From Anaerolineaceae bacterium (GTDB lineage: Bacteria; Chloroflexota; Anaerolineae; Aggregatilineales; Phototrophicaceae), in the NCBI GenBank assembly GCA_016124855.1, contig WGMX01000020.1, positions 310,001 to 374,000 on the forward strand: a stretch of 64,000 nt of DNA. The letters are read 5' to 3'. Below, piece after piece: positions 42,473 through 50,935 of this stretch (its first letter is position 1; each line of letters starts with the position of its first letter). Made by a program: the position numbers and the translations under genes. The notes below the pieces were generated by a model. The model searched no databases, was not told the DNA's origin, and worked only from the letters and a program-made list of their open reading frames with translations.

Positions 42473-44179
42473 TTAGAAAGGTTGCACGACAAGCCGCTGC
42501 TGATAAATCCATGCCTGATTAGTGGTTTGAATGCTGTCGTCATATCCACCTGTAATCAACACCCGACCATCCGGTAAAGTGGTCGCTGTCGAGTAAAATC
42601 GTTCAGCGTCCATCGGCTCGGTAGAAACGGCAAACGCTCCGCTGGATACACGATAAATCTCGATGCGCTTTCCCGCTCCTCCAACCACCACGTCACCATC
42701 CGGCAGCAGAGCAATCGCGGTATCAAATTTGAAATGTGGATCAATCATCGCGCCCGTTGGCTTAAATAAGCCGGTCGCCGGATCATAAATTTCGGCTGTT
42801 CGCCGCCGCCCTTTCCAATCGGTTTCATCAGAACCGCCCATAATCAACACGCGCCCATCGTTCAACCGGACAGCCGCTTGTTTATAGCGTTTTACCGTCA
42901 TCCAATTGGATGTTGTTGAGAAGCTGCTGGTCTCCGGATCATAGATTTCGGCATTTGCCAGCACCTTGCCAGTTATATCTTTGCCGCCAGCGATCAAGAC
43001 TTTGCCGTCAGTCAGCAAAATTGCTGTATGCATACTGCGCGGTGTTTTCATGGGGTCGATAACCGTAAATTCGCCGGTCACCGGATCATAAATTTCGGCA
43101 CTCGCGCCACCTTGTAAACCCATACCGGAGATTAGTACCCGACCATCATTTAGTAATGTGGCTCTAAACCCATCACGCGGCGTATGAACCGAACCCGCAG
43201 CCGCGAAGGTGTTGGTCGCCGGATCATAAAGTTCTGCGCTCACCATATCGTCACGGAAGTCACCGCCGATAATCAAGACTTTACCGTTCGCTAACAAGGT
43301 CGCGCTGTGGTTGGCACGGGCAGCCATCATATCGAGAATGGCGCTAAACGAACCATTCGCAGGATCGTATAATTCGGCAGATTTCAAAATTTTACCATCA
43401 CGCACGATGCCGCCTGTAACCAGCACCTTGCCGTTATCGAGAAGGGTTGCAGTATGCGCTGCGCGGGCGCTGGTCATTGGTTCAGCGGCGCTTACATGAC
43501 CGATATAGGTTAAGGGCATGGGTGTCGGTGGAATGGGTGTACAATTTTGGTGCATCCACGTTCCGTCAAAGGTTTGTGTGAAGGCTTTTTCCTGTTCCTG
43601 TGGTGTACGGTTCGAAAATTGGTCTGAGCCTGTACCCGTCAACAAGATATAAGGAGAAACAGCTTGATCGTCACTCCAAACGGCTGCGATGTATCGACCT
43701 GCCGCCGGAATAGTGACTGAAAAAACAGGATACACATAAGTTTGAATTCCCATCACATCCGTGTTGCGGTACAGCACGGAATCTTTGCCTTTTTGGTCGC
43801 TTCGGTACAGTGCCGCGCCCATGCCGTCCGGCAGATTAAATGGCAGCTTCATGGATGGTTTCTCAAAGCCCGAGCCGATCAGCGCCATGTTCAGCTTGAC
43901 CGACTCGAAATAATTCGCGCAGACTGGAACTGACGCGCTGAATGTCCATTTCTCAACCGGCTTATCAAAATCGAGTGCGAAGGCATCCACATCACCTGCT
44001 GGATCAAGCCGCCCCAAATGTCCAACCAACGCGCCGCTGCTCCAAACGGGTTCTGGATTGGTTACATCGCCCCAATCATGCGCAGGGTCTTCCACATAAG
44101 GATCAAACTTCGCTTGTACTGCACTGAGACTCAAACAGCTTATGATCGCTGCCATGAACAGCCACCAGTATCGCTTCAT
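42473..44179 (-). CDS. Exported Kelch-repeat protein
   Basis: A 568-residue secreted protein. Signal peptide 1-23 (ending AVQA), then a beta-rich domain (about 30-190, pre-peptidase-like, with DVDAFALDFDKPVEKWTF) and seven Kelch blades in residues 225-560. Each blade carries a [HS]-x-A-x-LL-x-[DN]GKVLVTGG-like core followed by AEIYDP; the seventh ends ATTLPDGRVLITGG. The blades should close into one propeller, a binding module. RBS GAGGT. Upstream are an anti-sigma-like gene and an ECF sigma gene in the same direction. Confidence 0.88.
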   Translation of the reverse strand: MKRYWWLFMAAIISCLSLSAVQAKFDPYVEDPAHDWGDVTNPEPVWSSGALVGHLGRLDPAGDVDAFALDFDKPVEKWTFSASVPVCANYFESVKLNMALIGSGFEKPSMKLPFNLPDGMGAALYRSDQKGKDSVLYRNTDVMGIQTYVYPVFSVTIPAAGRYIAAVWSDDQAVSPYILLTGTGSDQFSNRTPQEQEKAFTQTFDGTWMHQNCTPIPPTPMPLTYIGHVSAAEPMTSARAAHTATLLDNGKVLVTGGIVRDGKILKSAELYDPANGSFSAILDMMAARANHSATLLANGKVLIIGGDFRDDMVSAELYDPATNTFAAAGSVHTPRDGFRATLLNDGRVLISGMGLQGGASAEIYDPVTGEFTVIDPMKTPRSMHTAILLTDGKVLIAGGKDITGKVLANAEIYDPETSSFSTTSNWMTVKRYKQAAVRLNDGRVLIMGGSDETDWKGRRRTAEIYDPATGLFKPTGAMIDPHFKFDTAIALLPDGDVVVGGAGKRIEIYRVSSGAFAVSTEPMDAERFYSTATTLPDGRVLITGGYDDSIQTTNQAWIYQQRLVVQPF

Positions 44180-44240
44180 ATTCTTTTACCTCTCAAACTC
44201 ATCTGGCATATGACCACTACATCAATTACACCAGCGGCGT

Positions 44241-45080
44241 TTAAGGCGTTCCCGAATCTTGTAGTGATTCGGCTATACGAATGGCTTCTTCTTCTGAGCT
44301 TGTCCCTTCCAGTCGGTAGGTCAATTTGCCATCTTGACCCACAAGCCAGATTAGTACCGTTCCGTTGACCTTTCTGAAAATTTGCGTCCTGTTACCGAAG
44401 AACCCGATTTCATGTAATCCTGTTATCCATTGGGCAGGGGTATTGTTAACCTGTACGTTGTGATATTGACCGTCATTGTCAATAAATTTGTTGGCTACAA
44501 AACGGTCATTTAAGATATCGAGTGACAACCAGACGCGATCTGGCTCCCCCGGCACTAACCATACTAATGTGACCAGTACTCCTTGCCCGAAATCTTGAAC
44601 ATAGACGTGATCCGGTTGACCAATATTGTCAGGATAAGTCGGTAATTGAATGGGTGATTTCAACCGTTGAACCGCATCTTCAAAAGTGGTCTCATTCGGC
44701 ATTTCAAAGACAGAGGATATGTTAATGCTAGTTGGCTGCACATCGGTGGCGGTACGGGTCGCAGCCGGTAAAGCCGTTGGTATTGAGGTTGGTGTTGGCT
44801 GACCAACGAATATCTGTATCGCACCGATGCGAATGATCTCGGTCACGAATGCCCGCGCTTCGGGTACGCTGATAACCACTATTATGAGTGCCAGTACAAT
44901 GGCGACCGCCCATTTCAGTGCGCCCGGCACAGTCCGCCGTGATCTCACAAGCTGTTGGCTCGTCTGTTGGACAATATCAGGCGTTGGTGGATAAGCAAAG
45001 TCACGCGCAATCTCACGCACAGTTGTTTCCCAAGACTCGTCCGGTTGGTCCGGTGGCTTTACAAACAGATCGTTATTCAT
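44241..45080 (-). CDS. Putative membrane-bound anti-sigma factor
   Basis: A 279-residue single-pass membrane protein: a 75-residue cytosolic part (MNNDLFVKPPDQPDESWE), one transmembrane segment (about 81-100, WAVAIVLALIIVVISV), a Thr/Pro linker (about 115-140) and an extracytoplasmic domain with DUF4367-like features (GVLVTLVWL, KLTYRLEGTSSEEEAIRIAE). Start at ATG 45080, inside the end of the sigma gene (8-nt overlap); a longer frame to 45137 lies within the sigma gene and is less likely. It should hold the ECF sigma factor at the membrane and release it on an outside signal. Confidence 0.82.
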   Translation of the reverse strand: MNNDLFVKPPDQPDESWETTVREIARDFAYPPTPDIVQQTSQQLVRSRRTVPGALKWAVAIVLALIIVVISVPEARAFVTEIIRIGAIQIFVGQPTPTSIPTALPAATRTATDVQPTSINISSVFEMPNETTFEDAVQRLKSPIQLPTYPDNIGQPDHVYVQDFGQGVLVTLVWLVPGEPDRVWLSLDILNDRFVANKFIDNDGQYHNVQVNNTPAQWITGLHEIGFFGNRTQIFRKVNGTVLIWLVGQDGKLTYRLEGTSSEEEAIRIAESLQDSGTP

Positions 45081-45657
45081 CGGTTGCCCTCCGCAGCATG
45101 GGGAATTCTTCCCGTGCAACTCCCCGCAGCCGTTCAAGCGCCCGTGATAATCGCGACTTCACCGTACCAGCCGCAATATTCAAGGTTTCAGCCACCTCAT
45201 CTACCGAATAATCCATAAAATAGCGCAGATAAATAATCTCCTGATCGTCCGTCTTTAACCGGCGCACAGCTTTCCATAAGAGCGCCGCTTCCGCGCGCCG
45301 TGTTGTTTCTTGCTCAGGATCAATTACATCAGGGGGAGTCAGCCGCGCCATCCGTGCGAGGTGATATACATAGCGACCAATCGACCGGCGGCGGTTACGG
45401 GCTAAGTTAGCCGTGATGCCCAGCAGCCACGGGCGCAGTGGACGACTCGAATCAAACGTTTTCAGGTAACGAAAAGCCCGAATAAAAGCTTCTTGTGCCA
45501 CATCTTCGGCCTCGCTGGCGTCACCCAGCAGCAAATAAGCCAGTCTGAAAATGGCTTCCTGCTGCTCCTGCATAATGCTTTCCCAAGCGCTTAAATCGCC
45601 TGACCGTGCACGGTTGACGAGTTCTACATCGCTCAAAGTACGCCTATCGAATGTCAC
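45073..45657 (-). CDS. ECF-type RNA polymerase sigma factor
   Basis: A 194-residue sigma-70 family protein. Region 2 is seen in ASEAEDVAQEAFIRAFRYL and PWLLGITANLARNRRR; region 4 in EIIYLRYFMDYSVDEVAETL with IAAGTVKSRLSRALERLRG as the DNA-binding helix. It directs polymerase to promoters controlled by the linked anti-sigma protein; the Kelch and LiaF-like genes downstream are plausible targets. Translation overlaps the next gene by 8 nt. Confidence 0.95.
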   Translation of the reverse strand: MTFDRRTLSDVELVNRARSGDLSAWESIMQEQQEAIFRLAYLLLGDASEAEDVAQEAFIRAFRYLKTFDSSRPLRPWLLGITANLARNRRRSIGRYVYHLARMARLTPPDVIDPEQETTRRAEAALLWKAVRRLKTDDQEIIYLRYFMDYSVDEVAETLNIAAGTVKSRLSRALERLRGVAREEFPMLRRATDE

Positions 45658-45710
45658 CGGTTATACAAGTTATACACCGCTGGTGCGATATGCGTTCCCG
45701 AATTAAATGA

Positions 45711-46331
45711 TTAGTTCGGTTTGCGGGCGCGTTGGTAGTGAGTGCGGGCTTTGGAACGGTTGCCACAGGAGGTCATGCTGCACCAGCGGCGGCTGTGGTT
45801 TTTGGAGGTATCCAAGAACAGCCATTCGCAGTCGTCGGAGGCGCATTCGCGCAGGTAATGTAAATCGTGCGAGGTCATCAATTCGGCGGTTGACCAGACT
45901 ACGGGCCAGATCATCGTTTCCAGATCATTTTCATCCAGTACACACGTCCAACAAAAGTTATCTGAGGTAGGAGTCATATGCAGATGGCTCATCGCCCGTG
46001 CCAATATACCATTGAATGCCTGCATAGCTGTCATATCTGGCTGGCGGTTTTCGGCGGCTGCATCCAATACACTGAACAGCGTCTCGCGCACCGAGATCGC
46101 AAAGCGCAGCGCCTCGTCAGCCTTTTCGGGATATTGACCAGCCAGTTGGTGTAATTGTTTGGCTTGCTCTTGGCTGATTGTCTTAGAATACACGCTCCAT
46201 TCGAGTAGATGGGCGTAGCTGGTTAAATAGTCGGCATTCGGCTGCGAGGGATGCTCATCGGAGGTATTGACGAAGTCGAGGCAAAGGCGCTCCTGTAACA
46301 GTCCAAGGGTCTCAACAGTTTGATTCTCCAC
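45711..46331 (-). CDS. CGNR zinc-finger transcriptional regulator with ABATE domain
   Basis: A 206-residue protein: N-terminal ABATE-type domain (about 15-150) and a C-terminal CGNR zinc finger, CASDDCEWLFLDTSKN then RRWCSMTSCGNRSKARTHYQ, with the four Cys and the CGNR signature. Such proteins act as DNA-binding regulators. It is divergent from a small gene across a 117-nt spacer with two palindromes, which it probably recognises. Starts at ATG 46331. Confidence 0.92.
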   Translation of the reverse strand: MENQTVETLGLLQERLCLDFVNTSDEHPSQPNADYLTSYAHLLEWSVYSKTISQEQAKQLHQLAGQYPEKADEALRFAISVRETLFSVLDAAAENRQPDMTAMQAFNGILARAMSHLHMTPTSDNFCWTCVLDENDLETMIWPVVWSTAELMTSHDLHYLRECASDDCEWLFLDTSKNHSRRWCSMTSCGNRSKARTHYQRARKPN

Positions 46332-46362
46332 CTTTAGTCCTATATTCTACCTGCCAAAAGTC

Positions 46363-46378
46363 AGTTGACCGGTTAACT
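46363..46378. promoter_or_regulatory. Palindromic operator candidate 1
   Basis: AGTTGACCGGTTAACT, a near-perfect 16-bp palindrome that overlaps the -35 box (TTGACC) of the plus-strand promoter. It resembles operator candidate 2 in its GGTTA half-site. Confidence 0.5.
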
Positions 46379-46394
46379 GAAAATATGCTATTAT
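46365..46394 (+). promoter_or_regulatory. Promoter of the 71-residue small protein
   Basis: TTGACC (46365-46370), 18-nt spacer, TATTAT (46389-46394); each box has one mismatch from consensus. Confidence 0.6.
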
Positions 46395-46414
46395 AACCAG
46401 TAAATCAATCATAG

Positions 46415-46430
46415 CAGGTTACGTAACCTG
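46415..46430. promoter_or_regulatory. Palindromic operator candidate 2
   Basis: CAGGTTACGTAACCTG, a perfect 16-bp palindrome just after the promoter, so a bound protein would block transcription. The likely ligand is the divergent CGNR regulator. Confidence 0.55.
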
Positions 46431-46448
46431 TGTATAGGGAAGTGTATC

Positions 46449-46664
46449 ATGTTTGGATATTTAGGATATGTAAAGTATACCATGCAGCCTAACCATGAGG
46501 CGCTTATTCCAAACCCGGAAGAACGCGAACTGATGGAACAAGCACGGCTTGAGACTGAAGTGGATGCACAATCGCCATTTTATTATGAAGCATTGGCAGG
46601 TTTAGGTCGCCAATTAAGCGGTTGGGGTGAAAGCCTTCAAGAGCGTTACGACCGTGAAGCCTAA
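46449..46664 (+). CDS. Small protein of unknown function under the CGNR operator
   Basis: A 71-residue acidic protein with a helical C-terminus (ALAGLGRQLSGWGESLQERY). RBS AGGGAA before ATG 46449. The presence of a promoter, two palindromes and a strong terminator around so short a gene shows it is expressed on its own. The amphipathic C-terminal helix hints at a protein-binding or membrane-surface role. No known family recognised. Confidence 0.8.
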   Translation: MFGYLGYVKYTMQPNHEALIPNPEERELMEQARLETEVDAQSPFYYEALAGLGRQLSGWGESLQERYDREA

Positions 46665-46688
46665 AAGCAATACGCTGTGTAGTTAACT

Positions 46689-46718
46689 GCCCCCTCCTCA
46701 AGAGGGGGCTTTTCTTTT
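46689..46718 (+). terminator. Rho-independent terminator of the small protein gene
   Basis: An 8-bp GC stem GCCCCCTC/GAGGGGGC with a 5-nt loop, followed by TTTTCTTTT. Confidence 0.88.
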
Positions 46719-46829
46719 GCCCGTTTTATTTTCCCAATCAGAACCAAATGTCACCTCTTATTTGACAGTCAACATCATTTGAAATACATTATGCTGCCTA
46801 CCCATTTTTGCAATTAAAGGGGCAAGCAT

Positions 46830-48404
46830 ATGAAACGACGTTTGATTCTTTTTTCAATCCTCGTGATTGGCGCGATGCTGATGAGCATGGGCGCGGCTTT
46901 GGCGCAGGACAACACCCTGATTGTCACCATGAACATTGATGACATTATCACGCTTGATCCAGCGCGTTCTTATGAAACTACCAATCTGATGGTTCAACAT
47001 GCCACTTATGACACACTTCTAGAAATTCGTGCCGATGATCTAAACAAGATTGTCCCCGGTTTGGCCGATAGCTATACCGTTTCGGATGATGGGTTGGTTT
47101 ATACTTTCAACCTGCACAAAGATGTCAAGTTCGCGTCTGGCAATCCGCTGACCGCAGCCGATGTCGTTTTCTCGTGGACTCGCCTTAAAAATATTAAGGG
47201 CAATCCGGCATTTTACGTCGATCAAGTTACTAGCATCGAAGCCGTCGATGATTTGACTGTTAAGGTCACACTATCGGTGAAGACTCCGGCTTTCGCGACG
47301 ATTGTCACTGCGCCGGCTTTGAGCGTGTTGGATAGCAAACTGGCGAAAGAACACGGTGCGACCGATGCCGCGGATGCCGACACCACCGATACTGCCAACG
47401 ACTGGTTGAGCCAGAATTCGGCTGGTTCAGGCCCGTTTGTTTTAACCGGGTGGTCAGCGCTGACTGAAGTGACAATGGTTCGCAATGACAATTACTGGCG
47501 CGGGCCCGCTCAATTGGCGGGTGTGAAGCTCGATCATGGCACCGACGCGACCAGCAAACTGCAGCTGCTGGAAAAAGGCGACGTCGATATTTACGAAGAT
47601 GTCGATAAAGATTTGACCGATCAGGTTAAGGCTAACGCTGATCTTAAAACTGCCATCGGGCAAACCTTGAATTTGACTTATCTGGCGATTTCACCGAGCG
47701 AGAAATTCGACCTGCCCTTGAAAGATGCCAAGGTTCGTCAGGCGATTGCCCAGTCTATTGATTACGATGGAATTATCAACGGCTTGCTGCTCGGTTATGG
47801 AGATCGCCCTGCTGCGATGCTGCCGATTGGTATTATCGGTTCTGACCCGACCAAGCGCTACGAGCATAATGTGGATGCAGCCAAGAAGCTGTTGGCTGAC
47901 GCGGGTTATCCCGATGGATTTGAACTGACACTCTCCACCTCGACCAGCACTTCAGGTGGTATACCGAATGAAACGCTGGCAGCCAAGATTCAATCTGATC
48001 TGGCGGAAGTGGGCATCAAGGTTACGATTAAGCAAACCCCCAATACCGACTTCTTGACTTCCTACCGCGCGCAAGAGCTGCCGTTCTTGTTTGCGACATG
48101 GACACCCGATTATCTGGATGCGACCATGTGGTCAGACTATTTCTCGTTCCCGGACAGCGGCCCGGCAAAGCGTGTTCTGCTGGACTCGAAGGCCATCGCG
48201 GACTTTGCGACACAGGGCGCGGCGGAATCTGATCCAGCCAAGCGCGCTGAAATTTACGCCCAATATCAACAGGCACACCTTGACGAAGCCGTGTTCATTC
48301 CGCTGTTCCAACCCCAGCAGTTGTACGCGATGCGTTCCAACGTCGACGGTTTCCGCTTCCATCCGGTGTATTTCATGGACTTCTACGAAATCAGCAAGTC
48401 GTAG
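46830..48404 (+). CDS. Peptide-type ABC transporter solute-binding protein (family 5)
   Basis: A 524-residue exported binding protein of the oligo/dipeptide family. Sec signal peptide 1-25 (ending GAALAQD), then TLDPARSYETTNLMVQHATYD (family-5 opening), VYTFNLHKDVKFASG and PLTAADVVFSW, all standard. It lacks a lipobox Cys, so it may be free or held by other means. Two permease genes follow on the same strand; ATPases are absent. Confidence 0.93.
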   Translation: MKRRLILFSILVIGAMLMSMGAALAQDNTLIVTMNIDDIITLDPARSYETTNLMVQHATYDTLLEIRADDLNKIVPGLADSYTVSDDGLVYTFNLHKDVKFASGNPLTAADVVFSWTRLKNIKGNPAFYVDQVTSIEAVDDLTVKVTLSVKTPAFATIVTAPALSVLDSKLAKEHGATDAADADTTDTANDWLSQNSAGSGPFVLTGWSALTEVTMVRNDNYWRGPAQLAGVKLDHGTDATSKLQLLEKGDVDIYEDVDKDLTDQVKANADLKTAIGQTLNLTYLAISPSEKFDLPLKDAKVRQAIAQSIDYDGIINGLLLGYGDRPAAMLPIGIIGSDPTKRYEHNVDAAKKLLADAGYPDGFELTLSTSTSTSGGIPNETLAAKIQSDLAEVGIKVTIKQTPNTDFLTSYRAQELPFLFATWTPDYLDATMWSDYFSFPDSGPAKRVLLDSKAIADFATQGAAESDPAKRAEIYAQYQQAHLDEAVFIPLFQPQQLYAMRSNVDGFRFHPVYFMDFYEISKS

Positions 48405-48417
48405 AACCCCTCCCTAA

Positions 48418-48441
48418 CCCTCCCCCGTAAACGAGGGAGGG
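48418..48441. repeat. CCCTCCC/GGGAGGG intergenic palindrome, copy 1
   Basis: A perfect 7-bp stem CCCTCCC-N10-GGGAGGG, 14 nt after the binding-protein stop codon; may work as a terminator or processing site. Confidence 0.55.
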
Positions 48442-48449
48442 AATCAAAA

Positions 48450-48473
48450 GGGCGTACAGCCGTGCGCCCCTAC
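48450..48473. repeat. GTAGGGG-type palindrome, copy 7
   Basis: GGGCGTACAGCCGTGCGCCC followed by CTACA; same core as the copies at 54401 and 58806. It follows the CCCTCCC hairpin within the operon spacer. Confidence 0.6.
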
Positions 48474-48528
48474 AGGAGAACATGGTATCCAGAGGGTTTT
48501 GCCCTCTGGTGTTTTTTGAAGGATTTTC

Positions 48529-49545
48529 ATGCTTGGTCGTTATATCCTCCAGCGGTTGATTTTGACCATTCCCATGATGTTGGGCATCTCGCTGGTGTTG
48601 TTTCTCATCTACAATCTGGTGCAGGTTGATCCGTTGGTCATGATTGTGGGCGAACGGGCGTTGGATAAGCCGGATATTGTGGCGGCGGCCAAAGCCAAGT
48701 GGGGCTTAGACCGCCCGGTTTGGGAGCAGTACATTAGCTATGTGGGAAATATGGCGCGGGGAGATTTCGGCAACTCCTTCCTGACCAAGCGGGCGGTCTC
48801 GGTTGATTTACTCACATTTCTACCCGCGACCGTCGAACTGGCTGTGAGTTCGTTGTTGTTTGCCATCGTGATTGGGATTCCGTTGGGGATTCTGGCGGGT
48901 GTGAAGTACCGCAGTTTGCTGGATCGTGTGGTGTGGTTAGTTTCATTGTTGAACGCCTCACTGCCTCCGTTCTGGACGGGACTCATTTTCCTGACCATTT
49001 TTTACTTCAACTTGGGCATCGCGCCCGGACCGGGGCGACTGGATACCCGCATGACCGATCCCACGCGGGTGACGGGTTTGCTCACAGTCGATTCTTTGCT
49101 CAGCGGTAATTGGGCGGCGTTTGGAAGCGCGCTCCATCACTTGATGCTTCCGACCCTGATCCTCGGTGGGTTTACGCTGGCGCTGGTGGTGCGGGTGACT
49201 CGCGCGGCAATCATCGAGGAGATGCGGCGGGATTATGTTCGTACCGCACGGGGCAAAGGCTTGAGCGAACGGAAGATCATCGTCAACCACGCCCTGCGAA
49301 ATGTGCTAATCCCCTTGGTGACAATTTTGGGGTTGGCCTTCGCCGGATTACTCAGCGGCGCGGTGATGACCGAGACGGTTTTCGATTGGCCGGGATTGGG
49401 ACAATATTTAGTGAAAGCCGCGGTTAATTTGGATTATCCAGCTATTCAAGGCGGAACACTGCTGATCGCTTTCATCTATGTCCTGCTCAATCTAGCGGTC
49501 GATATTATGTATGGCGTTCTAGACCCTCGGGTGCGCTATGAGTAG
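48529..49545 (+). CDS. Peptide-type ABC permease (DppB-like)
   Basis: A 338-residue permease with about six transmembrane helices. N-terminal MLGRYILQRLILTIPMMLGI is the DppB-type start; the EAA-like loop is YVRTARGKGLSERKIIVNHA. GAAGGA precedes the ATG. It overlaps the next permease gene by 8 nt. Confidence 0.93.
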   Translation: MLGRYILQRLILTIPMMLGISLVLFLIYNLVQVDPLVMIVGERALDKPDIVAAAKAKWGLDRPVWEQYISYVGNMARGDFGNSFLTKRAVSVDLLTFLPATVELAVSSLLFAIVIGIPLGILAGVKYRSLLDRVVWLVSLLNASLPPFWTGLIFLTIFYFNLGIAPGPGRLDTRMTDPTRVTGLLTVDSLLSGNWAAFGSALHHLMLPTLILGGFTLALVVRVTRAAIIEEMRRDYVRTARGKGLSERKIIVNHALRNVLIPLVTILGLAFAGLLSGAVMTETVFDWPGLGQYLVKAAVNLDYPAIQGGTLLIAFIYVLLNLAVDIMYGVLDPRVRYE

Positions 49546-50419
49546 CGCGGCGGTGACGGCTGCGCCCGTTCCCACAGCGAAGGCGAAACCGAGCGCCAGC
49601 ACCCGTTTGTGGAAGCACATCCGCAAGTATCCTAGCTTTTGGATTGGGCTAATCGTGCTGATCTTTTTCGGCTTGGTGATCGTTTTTGCCGACCAGATCG
49701 CGCCGACTGATCCGCTCGCCCAGAATTTGGCCCAGCGCTTGAAAGCTCCAAGTGAAGCCCATATCTTCGGGACGGATGAACTGGGGCGCGATATTTTTAG
49801 CCGCGTGGTTCACGGCGCACGGATTTCGTTACCGGCCTCGTTTTTTGTGGTGTTTGTCTCCCTCGTAATGGGTTCGCTGCTGGGCGCGGTGGCGGGCTTC
49901 GTTGGCGGTTTCATCGACGAGGCGATTATGCGTATCGCGGATGTGACGCTGGCATTTCCTTCGATTGTGCTGGCGCTGGCGATTTCGGCTTTCCTCGGGC
50001 CGAGTTTGAACAATGCGATTCTGGCGGCGTGTATTGTGCTGTGGCCGGAATACGCACGGTTGATGCGCTCACAGGTGATCGTTATCCGGTCACATGAGTA
50101 TGTGATCGCGGCGCGGTCATTGGGAATGCGCGAACCCTCGATTTTACTCCGTTATATCCTGCCGAATGCGTGGACACCGTTGATTATCAAGGCGGCGCTG
50201 GATGTGGGCAGTATCATCCTGCTGGTGTCGGCCTTGAGCTTCCTTGGTTTGGGCGTGACTCCGCCTGCACCGGAGTGGGGCGCGATGATCTCGTTAGGGC
50301 GCACCAAGTTTTATAATTGGTGGCTGGCGACGTTCCCCGGTATAGCAATTTTGTGTGTGATCCTCGCGTGTAATCTGTTGAGTGAAGGCTTGCGCGACTG
50401 GCTCGATCCGAATTACTAA
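49538..50419 (+). CDS. Peptide-type ABC permease (DppC-like)
   Basis: A 293-residue permease. The DppC hallmarks HIFGTDELGRDIFSRVVHGA and the EAA loop YVIAARSLGMREPSILLRYI are seen, with a 30-residue Ala/Lys-rich N-terminus. Overlap with the preceding gene shows coupling. The importer has no ATPase genes here, so it must borrow them from another locus. Terminal EWGAMISLGRTKFYNWW is typical. Confidence 0.93.
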   Translation: MSSAAVTAAPVPTAKAKPSASTRLWKHIRKYPSFWIGLIVLIFFGLVIVFADQIAPTDPLAQNLAQRLKAPSEAHIFGTDELGRDIFSRVVHGARISLPASFFVVFVSLVMGSLLGAVAGFVGGFIDEAIMRIADVTLAFPSIVLALAISAFLGPSLNNAILAACIVLWPEYARLMRSQVIVIRSHEYVIAARSLGMREPSILLRYILPNAWTPLIIKAALDVGSIILLVSALSFLGLGVTPPAPEWGAMISLGRTKFYNWWLATFPGIAILCVILACNLLSEGLRDWLDPNY

Positions 50420-50935
50420 ATAGTCGTCAGCTATCAGTCTCCAGTCGACAGCTAAAACAAAAGCCAGAATTTGAACCGCAGAGAAAGCGTTTGTGTCAAA
50501 ATTGCCATATCTGAATGGCGGTTTTGGTGAGTTTTTGTGTCAATTCGGCGGATTACTCGGCTAGAGTTGCGTCAATTCAAGAAGTTGGATGTCCGACGAC
50601 AAGATTGCCAATCCCCAGATTTAACCACGGACACTATGAAAGAAGTTCACACCCAAAGATATAAACACCCTATCCATAACCCCCACCCCAGCCCTCCCCC
50701 GCAAGCGATGGAGGGAGCAATGCAAGTTATTTTCAGCGCAGACCCCGCGAGAACTCATAAACTTATTTTAGTGCGAAAATTTGTTCTGTGTCAATGCGAT
50801 TCGGTTCGAGTTTTCAAACCTAACAGGCTAAGTTTAAACGGTTGCCCTACGCTTTGTGATAACTGCTTGTTAGAGATTTCCCTTCTTCGTAGAATACAAG
50901 CAACCATCCAATATGCGATTCTTTAGGATTATCCC
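50420..50935. other. Spacer with no supported gene
   Basis: 516 nt between the DppC-like gene and the WD40 gene. It includes a short imperfect repeat-like run (50426-50456, TCAGCTATCAGTCTCC) and a CCCTCC/GGAGGG hairpin (50692-50715). A 129-codon frame at 50537 lacks a ribosome-binding site and has repeat DNA inside; it is not accepted as a gene. Confidence 0.5.
50692..50715. repeat. CCCTCCC/GGGAGGG intergenic palindrome, copy 2
   Basis: CCCTCC (50692-50697) pairs with GGAGGG (50710-50715), with CCAGCCC-like lead-in as in the copy at 48418. Confidence 0.5.

Noticed and set aside
50537..50926. 129-codon frame in the spacer before the WD40 gene
   Set aside because: Contains palindrome repeat DNA (50692-50715), lacks an RBS and has Pro-rich noise rather than a domain.
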